Below are positions 17,365 to 24,321 of a stretch of 32,431 nucleotides of DNA, in pieces. The position numbers and the translations under genes are program-made. The DNA is from Endomicrobiia bacterium (GTDB lineage: Bacteria; Elusimicrobiota; Endomicrobiia; DTEH01). Numbering within the stretch: position 1 is the stretch's first letter; each line of letters opens with the position of its first letter. The stretch is taken from positions 1 to 32,431 of the forward strand of contig JANXCA010000016.1 in assembly GCA_025060535.1 (NCBI GenBank), read 5' to 3'. The notes beneath the pieces are model-generated. The model was not told where the DNA came from, searched no databases, and saw nothing but the letters and a program-made list of their open reading frames with translations.

Positions 17365-19335
17365 TCACCTTATAACAAAAACTTTACCAAAATCGCTTTT
17401 TTCATTCTCTGATTCTATCTGATAAAGATAAATGCCAGTAGGTAAACTAAAACCATCATTATCTTTAGCATCAAATATAAAATAGTTCTCACCAGCTTGT
17501 TTATATTCATAGTTTGTTATTTTTATTAAATTTAGATTAATGTCATATATTTTTAATCTTACAGGAATAGCTTTATTTAAATAATACTTCAATTTAGTAT
17601 ATCCATCTCTATTAGGATTAAATGGATTAGTAGTAGGATAAAGCACCACAATAGAACCAGATACTTCTGCTGAAGGCGGTTGAGTAGATTGCTCTAAAGT
17701 AAAATTTGCATAGATGATTTTGTTAGAATCTACTAAAATTGTCACAGAAGGATTATTAGAAGAAATGTCTCCTGACCAATTTAAAAATCTATACCCATTA
17801 TAAGGAGATGCTGAGATTTCAACCTGTGTATTTAGTTGATACACTCCGCCGACTGGATTTAGAGAAACCTTTCCTGCATTTAGAGGTGAAATTATAACTG
17901 TAACTGTATAAGTAGAAATGCCATCAGAAACAAAATTAGCATTTAAAGAAAGGTTTGAATTTAAAACAATAACTAAAGGATTCTGAGTACTTGAGACATC
18001 TCCTGACCAATTTAAAAATCTATATCCACTATAAGAGTAGGCAGTAAGAGTAACTGTACTACCAGCTGTATAAACTCCTCCTACGGGATGCATACTTATC
18101 CAACCAGCATTTTGAGGTTGAATATTTACATTAAGAATATATGTAGCTGTACCTCCACCACTAGATTGTGTAAAGTTGGCTGTTATGTTCTTGTTTGAAT
18201 TCATAGTGATTGTTGCTGGATTTTGAGTCCCACTTAAATCACCACTCCAACCACTAAATATATACCCACTATTAGGCTGTGCTTGAAGAGTCACCTGTGT
18301 GCCTGCTGTATAGGAGCCTCCGGAAGGATTTAAACTTACACTACCTCCAGATTGAGGATTAATATTTATAGTAAGTGTATACATTTGTGGTAGCCCTGAT
18401 AAAGCATTATTCTTAAAAAATGTTCCCCATTGAGTTGGACTATTTGGATTCCAATTATTAACAAGGTCTAAATACTCATAACCACTACCATTCCCACACC
18501 ATGACCAGGCAAAAAGATGAATGCCATATTGTTTTGCACGATTTACTATAGAGGCCTCATCTACATCACTATTATTATGCCAATGCCCAAACTCTCCTAC
18601 ACAAAGAGGCAAGTTGTTATTATAAAAATAACTCATATAAGTGTTAACTTTAGAATCATTATTATATACTTCATACATATGTACTGAAAATATTACATTT
18701 CTTAATGGGTCAGAATTTAAAACATCACTTGCATTATATCTCATAGTGTTTGTCCAATCTTGTCCCCAGTTTGGAGCATCAACCATAAGTACATGTGTAA
18801 AGCCATTGTTTCTTAATGACTGAATAGCATTTATAGTATCTGTTTTCCAAGAAGAATAATTTGTATTTCCATGCGGTTCGTTGCCAATGTTTATAATTAC
18901 AAAATCTTCCTGATTAACAAGTACACTTTTTATTTCTATCCAATAATTAACTGCTGCTTGTAGATTACATGCACCAGATTGTTCTCCATAACCAGTAGTG
19001 TCATGAACCTCCAAAATTATTGCTTTAAAACCATTGTTTCTGGCTTCATTAATAATTGAACTTACTTCATTAGCAGGGATTTTAGTCCATCTGTAGCCAT
19101 TAGACAAAACAATTCTTACAGAATTACATCCCCAACTTCTTATGCCTTGTAAAGCTGAACCTAAATAACCTCTATACCATGCATGTCCATGGTTGATCCC
19201 AACTAATCTAACAACTTGACCATTCCCATCTAATAAGTTTCTGCCTTCTACTCTAAGTTGATTAGGTTTAAGTTGAGAAAAAATAGAATTATTTATAATT
19301 GTTATTATAGGTAAAATTAAAAATAGTTTTTTCAT
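17365..19335 (-). CDS. Secreted GH5 (subfamily 8-type) endo-beta-mannanase with three InlB-like repeats and sorting-like C-terminus
   Basis: 656 residues. The signal peptide is about 1-20. The catalytic domain (about 25-315) shows the run typical of GH5_8 mannanases: GINHGHAWYRG (46-56), SVRIVLSNGYRWTKIP, AIILEVHDTTG (105-115), INIGNEPHG with acid/base E153, VIFSVHMYEVY, and CVGEFGHWHNN with nucleophile E248, then DVDEASIV and LFAWSWCGNG. Three divergent InlB/Flg_new-type repeats follow (318-389, 398-469, 475-546), each with GY-x-F-x-x-W-x-G-D and ANF. A T9SS-like FlgD domain (about 560-656) has YPTTNPFNPNRDG, LKIYDIN, LPTGIYLYQIES and ends FVIR. The enzyme should cut beta-1,4-mannan outside the cell. 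A TATAAT box lies so close to the ATG that a leaderless mRNA is possible. Confidence 0.92.
   Translation of the reverse strand: MKKLFLILPIITIINNSIFSQLKPNQLRVEGRNLLDGNGQVVRLVGINHGHAWYRGYLGSALQGIRSWGCNSVRIVLSNGYRWTKIPANEVSSIINEARNNGFKAIILEVHDTTGYGEQSGACNLQAAVNYWIEIKSVLVNQEDFVIINIGNEPHGNTNYSSWKTDTINAIQSLRNNGFTHVLMVDAPNWGQDWTNTMRYNASDVLNSDPLRNVIFSVHMYEVYNNDSKVNTYMSYFYNNNLPLCVGEFGHWHNNSDVDEASIVNRAKQYGIHLFAWSWCGNGSGYEYLDLVNNWNPNSPTQWGTFFKNNALSGLPQMYTLTININPQSGGSVSLNPSGGSYTAGTQVTLQAQPNSGYIFSGWSGDLSGTQNPATITMNSNKNITANFTQSSGGGTATYILNVNIQPQNAGWISMHPVGGVYTAGSTVTLTAYSYSGYRFLNWSGDVSSTQNPLVIVLNSNLSLNANFVSDGISTYTVTVIISPLNAGKVSLNPVGGVYQLNTQVEISASPYNGYRFLNWSGDISSNNPSVTILVDSNKIIYANFTLEQSTQPPSAEVSGSIVVLYPTTNPFNPNRDGYTKLKYYLNKAIPVRLKIYDINLNLIKITNYEYKQAGENYFIFDAKDNDGFSLPTGIYLYQIESENEKSDFGKVFVIR
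17698..18384 (-). repeat. Three tandem InlB-like repeat units in the mannanase gene
   Basis: These encode residues 318-546 of the mannanase as three units of about 72-80 residues. Each reads like YTLTININPQSGGSVSLNPS...GYIFSGWSGDLSG...NITANF. At DNA level, 18181-18260 in the first unit matches 21821-21900 in the large lipoprotein gene at 76 of 80 positions, so units have moved or been homogenised between the two genes. Confidence 0.88.
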
Positions 19336-19345
19336 AGGTTTTTAC

Positions 19346-19351
19346 ATTATA
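19346..19351 (-). promoter_or_regulatory. Possible -10 box giving a near-leaderless mannanase mRNA
   Basis: On the minus strand a perfect TATAAT hexamer ends 10 nt before the mannanase ATG (19335). The usual 6-8 nt to the transcription start would leave an untranslated leader of only a few bases, and no Shine-Dalgarno precedes this ATG, unlike most neighbours. No convincing -35 box is seen and the DNA is AT-rich, so chance is possible. Confidence 0.25.
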
Positions 19352-19380
19352 TAATATTTTTTAAAATTTTTTTTAAATTT

Positions 19381-20271
19381 TTAATAAAACATAAAACCTA
19401 ATGCTAAATAATGAAAAAATCCTACATCTTCTCCCAGAGGTATTAAAGAATAATCAAATCTTAAACCCTCTTTTCTAAAACCAAAACCAAATCTAAAATT
19501 GGAAATTAAAGGCAAATCATTCTCATAATAAGAAATTTTTATAATATTGCCTACCCTTATTGAAATATCCTCTTTTATTCCTCTATAAATTGGAAATTCT
19601 ATACCTGTATGAATAGAAGCAAAACCATCTAACTGATATCTAAAACTACTCAACAGCATCATATTATTAGCCATAATATAACTTATACCAAAATTTAGAT
19701 TAGTTGGTAAAACTTCTAAAGTTTCACCCATAGATACAAAAGATAAACCTATGTTTTTTATACTCGCTCCAAAGGTTAATCTTTGTTTTCTAAACATCAA
19801 TCCTAAATTTAATCCTCCTGCTAAATTATATCCCTCATCTAAAGAGGTTGATTCATATACTAATTTTGTACTTAATCCAAAATAAATTTTATTAAACTTT
19901 TTAGCATATGCTATGTCATTTATAAAGAATAAATAACTAAAAGAACCATTTTCACTTTCAAGTGCTGTCCACATATAGTTAAAAGACAAACCAATTGTTG
20001 ATTTATCTTTAAACGACTTTGCAAAAATTAAGTCACCTCTGTTTATACCTGCTACCCAGTTTAGATACATAATTTTAAACTCAAAAGGAGAAAGCCCAAC
20101 TAACCCAGCTGGATTATGATATATACTCTCTATTTCTCCTGATAAAGCAGATAAATTTTCTCCCAATCCTGTTGCTTTTACACCAAAGAACAATTTTAAT
20201 CCATCAAATCCAGCTGAAAATAAATGTGTTAAGGAGAGAAAAAGAAATAATATGAATATATTTTTTACCAT
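19381..20271 (-). CDS. PorV/PorQ-family outer-membrane beta-barrel protein
   Basis: 296 residues with a signal peptide (about 1-19, MVKNIFILFLFLSLTHLFSA). The N-terminal block is diagnostic of PorV/PorQ-like barrels: GVKATGLGENLSALSGEIESIYHNPAGLVGLS (about 31-62). Alternating strands follow, with a late RFGFGFRKEGLRFDYSL hairpin and a final GFMFY aromatic end. In Bacteroidota PorV is a shuttle of the type IX secretion system, and related proteins are widespread in other phyla with FlgD-like C-terminal domains. Its position directly upstream of a mannanase carrying such a C-terminal domain suggests a role in export or surface attachment. An AAAGGAG sequence lies about 15 nt from the ATG, somewhat far. 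Confidence 0.85.
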   Translation of the reverse strand: MVKNIFILFLFLSLTHLFSAGFDGLKLFFGVKATGLGENLSALSGEIESIYHNPAGLVGLSPFEFKIMYLNWVAGINRGDLIFAKSFKDKSTIGLSFNYMWTALESENGSFSYLFFINDIAYAKKFNKIYFGLSTKLVYESTSLDEGYNLAGGLNLGLMFRKQRLTFGASIKNIGLSFVSMGETLEVLPTNLNFGISYIMANNMMLLSSFRYQLDGFASIHTGIEFPIYRGIKEDISIRVGNIIKISYYENDLPLISNFRFGFGFRKEGLRFDYSLIPLGEDVGFFHYLALGFMFY

Positions 20272-20332
20272 AGGTAGGATAAATATCTCCTTTCTTTAAA
20301 ATAAAGAACATTAAAAAATCTAAATTATTCTT

Positions 20333-22354
20333 TTACCAATTAAAAGAATCAATCCAAATATAACCATTAAATGTAGCGGTAGATTGACCTCCTGCTCCAA
20401 TTTTTACACCTACTACTCTAACCTGATTTAAATTAAAACCTGGCTCATCCCAACCCCAAATTTCTGTAGCAGTATTCACTTCAACTTTGCTCCATTGTCC
20501 TGGAATTATTTCTCCTCCACCTATATTTCTCCAACTACTATATCTGTTTCTCCAATTGCTATCCTTAAAAAATATCTGAATCCCATTAGGAGATGTTTCA
20601 TCACCAACTGCTTCTTGAGGAACCCAAACCCATACTGTTACTATGGTATTAGATAAATTTACAGGTGTCTGCATATCTACATATGCTTCTCCCTTAGAAT
20701 AATTAGCATGACCACCTATAAGGTTTACTGTACACCTTAAGCTTGCTGAACCATATCTTGCTCTTGTAGTATCTCTTGCAACTGCTGTGATTGCTTGAGA
20801 ATCAGTATATGTCTGATGTACCCAACCTTGAGCAGAGGCTTCAAAATTATATCTTGCTGTATCTTGACCAATCTGTTCAAAGTTAGCAGTAACGGTTATA
20901 TTTGAATTCATTGTAACAGTTGTTGGATTTGAAGTAACTGTATTTTGTCCTATCCTCCAATTTAAAAATTGATACCCACTATTAGCTTGAGCAGTTAAAA
21001 CCACAACTTGCCCAGCACTATAGGTTCCTCCTGGTGGATTAAGTGTAACAGTACCTGCTCCAGTTGGACTTATATTCACAGTAAGAGTATATGTCTGCTG
21101 CTGTTGCTGAGTAAAGTTTGCTGTGACTGTCTTGTTTGAATCCATAACAATCGTTGCAGGATTAGTTGTACCTGTTAAATTACCACTCCAACCACTAAAT
21201 ACATAACCACTTGAGGCAGTAGCGGTTAAAGTCACCTGAGTACCAGCAACATATGTCCCACCAGCTGGATTAAGTGTAACAGTACCTGCTCCAGTTGGAC
21301 TTATATCCACAGTAAGAGTATATGTCTGCTGTTGCTGACTAAAATTAGCTGTAACTACTTTGTTTGAGTTCATAATAATAGTGGTCGGATTCTGACTACC
21401 GGAGAGATTTCCACTCCATCCATCAAACTTCCAACCAGGATTAGGATTGGCTTGAATCAAAACTGAAGTCCCAGCAGCATATATACCACCAGCTGGATTC
21501 AAAGAGACTGTTCCTGCACCAGATGGTTCTATACTAACAAGAAGAGTATAAGTTGTGCCTCCACCACCAGTTTGAGTGAAGTTAGCCGTAACTGTTTTGT
21601 TTGAGTTCATAATAATAGTAATAGATGAAGATGTTCCTGTAGCATCTCCACCCCAACTACTAAATACATATCCTGGATTTGCTTGTGCTGTAAGAGTAAC
21701 CTGACTGCCAGCAACATATACTCCTCCAGATGGATTTAAATTAACCGTTCCTGCACCAGCAGGAGATATATTAACAGTAAGCGTGTATGTTGGAGATGAA
21801 GTTTGTTGAGTAAAGCTGGCTGTTATGTTCTTGTTTGAATCCATAGTGATTATTGCTGGATTTTGGTTCCCACTTAAATCACCACTCCAACCACTAAATA
21901 TGTAGCCAGGGTTAGCTGTAGCAGTTAGTGTGATTTGTGTGCCTAAAGGATATGTACCACTTGATGGAGAAACTGTTCCTCCTCCAGGTGGTGAAACATT
22001 AACAGTAAGTGTATAAGTTGTGGTTCCTGTTTGTTGAGTAAAGTTAGCAACTACTGTTTTGTTTTTATCCATAACAATTGTGGCTGGATTAGATGTTCCA
22101 GTTAAGTCTCCACTCCAATCCCTAAATACATAACCTGGATTTGCCGTAGCGACTAATGTCACAACTGTCCCAGCATTGTAACTTCCTCCGGAAGGATTTA
22201 AAACAACACTACCTGCTCCTTGAGGATTTACTACTACAACTAAAGTATAATTCGTAGTTCCACCACTTGTAGGTGATTTTGATTTTTTAGCACATCCATT
22301 TAAACTAAATAAAACTAAACTGATACTTAAAATAAAGGATATTGATTTTTTCAT
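20333..22354 (-). CDS. Lipoprotein with six InlB-like repeats and a C-terminal CBM-like domain
   Basis: 673 residues. A type II signal peptide ends LNGC with lipidation at C21. A short TSGG linker leads to six tandem divergent InlB-type repeats (about 35-107, 113-183, 189-260, 268-340, 344-416, 421-493), several joined by Q-rich or TGGGG spacers. The last 175 residues (499-673) form a beta-sandwich domain with YNFEASAQGW, GSASLRCTVNL, VTVWVWVP, IQIFFKDSNWRNRYSSW and a terminal NGYIWIDSFNW. It is closely shared with the neighbouring lipoprotein encoded at 22512-23504. Such folds are typical of carbohydrate-binding modules. The likely role is a long surface stalk holding a glycan-binding head, parallel to SusE-type binding proteins. 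No catalytic motif is seen. SD AGGAGG lies 11 nt before the ATG. Confidence 0.85.
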   Translation of the reverse strand: MKKSISFILSISLVLFSLNGCAKKSKSPTSGGTTNYTLVVVVNPQGAGSVVLNPSGGSYNAGTVVTLVATANPGYVFRDWSGDLTGTSNPATIVMDKNKTVVANFTQQTGTTTYTLTVNVSPPGGGTVSPSSGTYPLGTQITLTATANPGYIFSGWSGDLSGNQNPAIITMDSNKNITASFTQQTSSPTYTLTVNISPAGAGTVNLNPSGGVYVAGSQVTLTAQANPGYVFSSWGGDATGTSSSITIIMNSNKTVTANFTQTGGGGTTYTLLVSIEPSGAGTVSLNPAGGIYAAGTSVLIQANPNPGWKFDGWSGNLSGSQNPTTIIMNSNKVVTANFSQQQQTYTLTVDISPTGAGTVTLNPAGGTYVAGTQVTLTATASSGYVFSGWSGNLTGTTNPATIVMDSNKTVTANFTQQQQQTYTLTVNISPTGAGTVTLNPPGGTYSAGQVVVLTAQANSGYQFLNWRIGQNTVTSNPTTVTMNSNITVTANFEQIGQDTARYNFEASAQGWVHQTYTDSQAITAVARDTTRARYGSASLRCTVNLIGGHANYSKGEAYVDMQTPVNLSNTIVTVWVWVPQEAVGDETSPNGIQIFFKDSNWRNRYSSWRNIGGGEIIPGQWSKVEVNTATEIWGWDEPGFNLNQVRVVGVKIGAGGQSTATFNGYIWIDSFNW
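20876..22252 (-). repeat. Six-unit InlB-like tandem repeat array in a lipoprotein gene
   Basis: Six units of about 71-79 codons encode residues 35-493. Units diverge, but the DNA at 21035-21100 and 21266-21331 is identical at 65 of 66 positions and the copies are 231 bp (77 codons) apart. The array can therefore gain or lose whole repeats without breaking the frame. Confidence 0.9.
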
Positions 22355-22365
22355 ATAATTAATTG

Positions 22366-22372
22366 CCTCCTA
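22366..22372 (-). promoter_or_regulatory. Shine-Dalgarno of the six-repeat lipoprotein gene
   Basis: TAGGAGG on the minus strand, 11 nt before the ATG at 22354-22352. It fixes this start and lies just 3' of the inverted repeat at 22383-22441. Confidence 0.7.
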
Positions 22373-22382
22373 TTATCCTATT

Positions 22383-22441
22383 AAATGGTAGTAAATAAAA
22401 ATTTTATCGCATTCAAAAAAAATTTATACTTACTACCATTT
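22383..22441 (-). promoter_or_regulatory. Inverted repeat in the leader of the six-repeat lipoprotein gene
   Basis: Perfect 12-nt arms AAATGGTAGTAA (22383-22394) and TTACTACCATTT (22430-22441), with partly complementary AT-rich flanks inside. On the minus strand the structure lies 10 nt upstream of the Shine-Dalgarno (22366-22372) of the lipoprotein gene starting at 22354. It could be a leader hairpin affecting translation or mRNA life. On the plus strand the right arm runs into a T-run, but no plus-strand gene precedes it. Confidence 0.55.
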
Positions 22442-22457
22442 TTTTTACACTAAGATT

Positions 22458-22484
22458 GGGGGTGCTTTATAGAAAAGCACCCCC
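22458..22484 (-). terminator. GC-rich intergenic hairpin after the short lipoprotein gene
   Basis: A perfect 11-bp stem GGGGGTGCTTT / AAAGCACCCCC with a 5-nt loop, by far the most GC-rich structure in any intergenic gap here. It lies 27 nt after the stop of the gene at 22512-23504. No U-run follows on either strand, so it is a poor intrinsic terminator; a transcript 3'-end protector or partial attenuator is as likely. Confidence 0.5.
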
Positions 22485-22511
22485 ATACTAAAATTAAAAC
22501 TCTATAAATAA

Positions 22512-23504
22512 TTACCAGTTCACAGAATCAATCCAAATATAACCATTAAATGTAGCAGTAGAGCCACCACCGGTTCCAATTTTTACACCGATAGCTCTAA
22601 CTTGTGTCATATCAAAACCAGCTTGATCATAAGCCCATGCTTCATTAGCACAATTTACAGTAATCTCAACCCATTGATTAGTAGGAATACCATAAGGAGG
22701 ATTTCCTATGTTTTTCCAAGAACTATATCTATTTCTCCATTGAGCATCCTTAAAAAATATCTGGATACCATTCGGTCTTTGAGGATTGCCAGCAGCCTCT
22801 TCAGGAACCCATACCCAAACCGAAACTACTGCATTAGACATATTAACAGGAACTGTTACACCAGCAGGAGGATTATTTTGCATATCTACCCATGCTTCAC
22901 CTTTTGTATTTGGAAGTTGTGTCTCATCTCCACCTTGAAGATTAACTGTGCATCTTAAACTTGCACTCCCACGATATGCCTTACTTGTATCTCTTGAAAC
23001 TGCTGTAATACCTTGAGAATCTTGCCATGTCTGATGCCTCCAACCTTGAACACTAGTTTCAAAGTTATATTTTGCAGTATCAGTACCACCGCCAGTACCA
23101 CCACCAGTACCACCGCCAGTACCACCACCAGTACCACCGCCAGTACCACCACCAGTACCACCACTCTGAGTAAAGTTGGCTATTACTATTTTATTAGCAT
23201 TCATAGTGACAGTAGTAGTATTAGTTGTTCCTGTAGCATCTCCAGCCCAACCAGAAAATGTATATCCAGAATTAGGAGTTGCTGTAAGAGTAACTACTGT
23301 CCCAGCATTATATATTCCGCCAGCTGGATTAAGTGTGACAGTACCTGCGTTGGTGGGGTTTACTATCACAGTAAGCGTATATGTTTGTGTCCCAGTACTT
23401 CCAGTAGTTGAGGTTTTTTTTCTTTGAGCACAACTGCTGAACAACATCACACTTAACACCAACAGAGGCGTTATTATTTTTATTACTGTTTTGTTGTTAC
23501 TCAT
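22512..23504 (-). CDS. Short lipoprotein: one InlB-like repeat, Gly/Thr linker, CBM-like domain
   Basis: 330 residues. Type II signal peptide ending FSSC (C25), one InlB-type repeat (about 41-112), a linker of repeated TGGG units (114-141), and a C-terminal domain (145-330). The last domain is clearly paralogous to the one ending the 673-residue neighbour: both share QGW-x-HQT, DSQ-x-ITAV, GSASLRCTVNL, GIQIFFKD, WRNRYSSW and STATFNGYIWIDS. It looks like a short version of the same surface glycan-binding lipoprotein. It has the canonical Shine-Dalgarno AAAGGAGG 8 nt before the ATG and is followed by a strong hairpin, so it may be highly expressed. Ligand is inferred to be mannan from context; no enzyme motif is seen. 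Confidence 0.84.
   Translation of the reverse strand: MSNNKTVIKIITPLLVLSVMLFSSCAQRKKTSTTGSTGTQTYTLTVIVNPTNAGTVTLNPAGGIYNAGTVVTLTATPNSGYTFSGWAGDATGTTNTTTVTMNANKIVIANFTQSGGTGGGTGGGTGGGTGGGTGGGTGGGTDTAKYNFETSVQGWRHQTWQDSQGITAVSRDTSKAYRGSASLRCTVNLQGGDETQLPNTKGEAWVDMQNNPPAGVTVPVNMSNAVVSVWVWVPEEAAGNPQRPNGIQIFFKDAQWRNRYSSWKNIGNPPYGIPTNQWVEITVNCANEAWAYDQAGFDMTQVRAIGVKIGTGGGSTATFNGYIWIDSVNW
23082..23162 (-). repeat. 12/24-bp minisatellite encoding the (TGGG)n linker
   Basis: A 12-bp unit encoding Thr-Gly-Gly-Gly alternates between GGC-bearing and GGT-bearing forms, giving a regular 24-bp higher-order period (plus-strand units CCACCGCCAGTA and CCACCACCAGTA). It encodes residues 115-141 of the short lipoprotein. 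Copy-number change would be in frame and alter linker length only. Confidence 0.9.
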
Positions 23505-23512
23505 ATTTTAAA

Positions 23513-23520
23513 CCTCCTTT
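23513..23520 (-). promoter_or_regulatory. Consensus Shine-Dalgarno of the short lipoprotein gene
   Basis: AAAGGAGG on the minus strand, 8 nt before the ATG at 23504-23502. The same full AAAGGAGG precedes the genes starting at 10407, 13688 and 5771, so it marks the strongly translated members of this locus and fixes the start. Confidence 0.8.
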
Positions 23521-23539
23521 TATTTAAGTTTAAATTTTG

Positions 23540-24241
23540 TTAGATTCTTCTTGTTATATATATAGAAAACTTATTTGGTGAAATGTCAAAAGATAATTTT
23601 AAATCATTATTTTTAAAAAATGAAAATTTAGAGATTTTTGAAGTTGTAATATAAATGTCCACCACATTATAAATCCAAACACATCCAAATAAAACCAAAA
23701 GAAAATTTGCAACATCTATACTAGTAGAATAATCATCATATGCAAAATCGTCATTTGTTTTTTCATATTCTTTGTATCTGCTTTCAGCATAGTTCCACAT
23801 TACAAAACTTCCTAACAGCAGCCCTGCTGAAGAAGAAGCAAGAATTATTCCTTTCGTTTTTTCATGTTTTTCGGCCAAATATATATGTCCCACTCCGGGA
23901 AATAAAACAGAAAAGAGAATTGCTTTTGTAAATTTGGAATCTTTTTTAGAATAACTAATAATTTCTTTTTCCTTAACCTCGGTTAATTTAGTCCCACAAT
24001 TTTGACAAAAATTTGCTGAAGTTAAGTTTTTTACTCTACAATAAGGACAAATTTTTTCTTCTTTTTGGGGAGATAAATTTTTCTGAGAAGATTTTTTACC
24101 TGACTTAACTAACCTTGCACCACAATCTTGACAAAACATACTATCAGCAGGATTTAAAACTCCACATCTATCACAGATTATCTCTGCAAATCCTAAAATA
24201 CTAATACATAACAAAAAAACTATAAATTTTATTTTTTTCAT
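23540..24241 (-). CDS. Double zinc-ribbon protein with N-terminal hydrophobic segment and DUF5683-like membrane region
   Basis: 233 residues. A signal-like hydrophobic N-terminus (about 6-18) is followed at once by two zinc ribbons: C23-x2-C26...C37-x2-C40 and C65-x2-C68...C79-x2-C82. Both have the form CxxC-x10-CxxC, the second as CPYCRVKN...FCQNCGTKL. A membrane region follows (about 105-200) with AILFSVLFPGVGHIYLAEK, the pattern of DUF5683/TM2-like proteins, and two or three helices. Zinc ribbons behind an export-type signal are unusual because such domains normally work in the cytosol, so the N-terminus may be a membrane anchor instead. Function unknown. It is separated from CstA by a 112-bp gap and from the lipoprotein gene by 35 bp. 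Confidence 0.75.
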   Translation of the reverse strand: MKKIKFIVFLLCISILGFAEIICDRCGVLNPADSMFCQDCGARLVKSGKKSSQKNLSPQKEEKICPYCRVKNLTSANFCQNCGTKLTEVKEKEIISYSKKDSKFTKAILFSVLFPGVGHIYLAEKHEKTKGIILASSSAGLLLGSFVMWNYAESRYKEYEKTNDDFAYDDYSTSIDVANFLLVLFGCVWIYNVVDIYITTSKISKFSFFKNNDLKLSFDISPNKFSIYITRRI

Positions 24242-24321
24242 AAAAATACTCCCACAAAACTTAATATATGCAATTTTTTTGCCAAAAATAAATTAAAAAA
24301 ATCATATTTTTAAAAAAACAT

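Noticed and set aside
17698-22252. InlB-type repeats as a sign of a host-invasion internalin
   Set aside because: Divergent InlB-type repeats are general extracellular spacers; the linked domains are glycosidases and carbohydrate-binding-like modules, with no leucine-rich repeats.
22430-22446. Plus-strand intrinsic terminator (inverted repeat followed by T-run)
   Set aside because: No plus-strand gene precedes it; the T-run can be explained by AT-richness, so it was kept only as a leader structure for the minus-strand gene.
23081-23163. CRISPR-like repeat
   Set aside because: The unit is 12/24 bp with no spacers and lies in frame within a coding region, so it is a minisatellite.
23013-23411. 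Open frames on both strands across the TGGG repeat (including Thr/Ser- and Val/Leu-repeat peptides)
   Set aside because: They are shadows of the short lipoprotein gene; a 12-bp repeat keeps several frames open, and none has a Shine-Dalgarno or recognisable protein.
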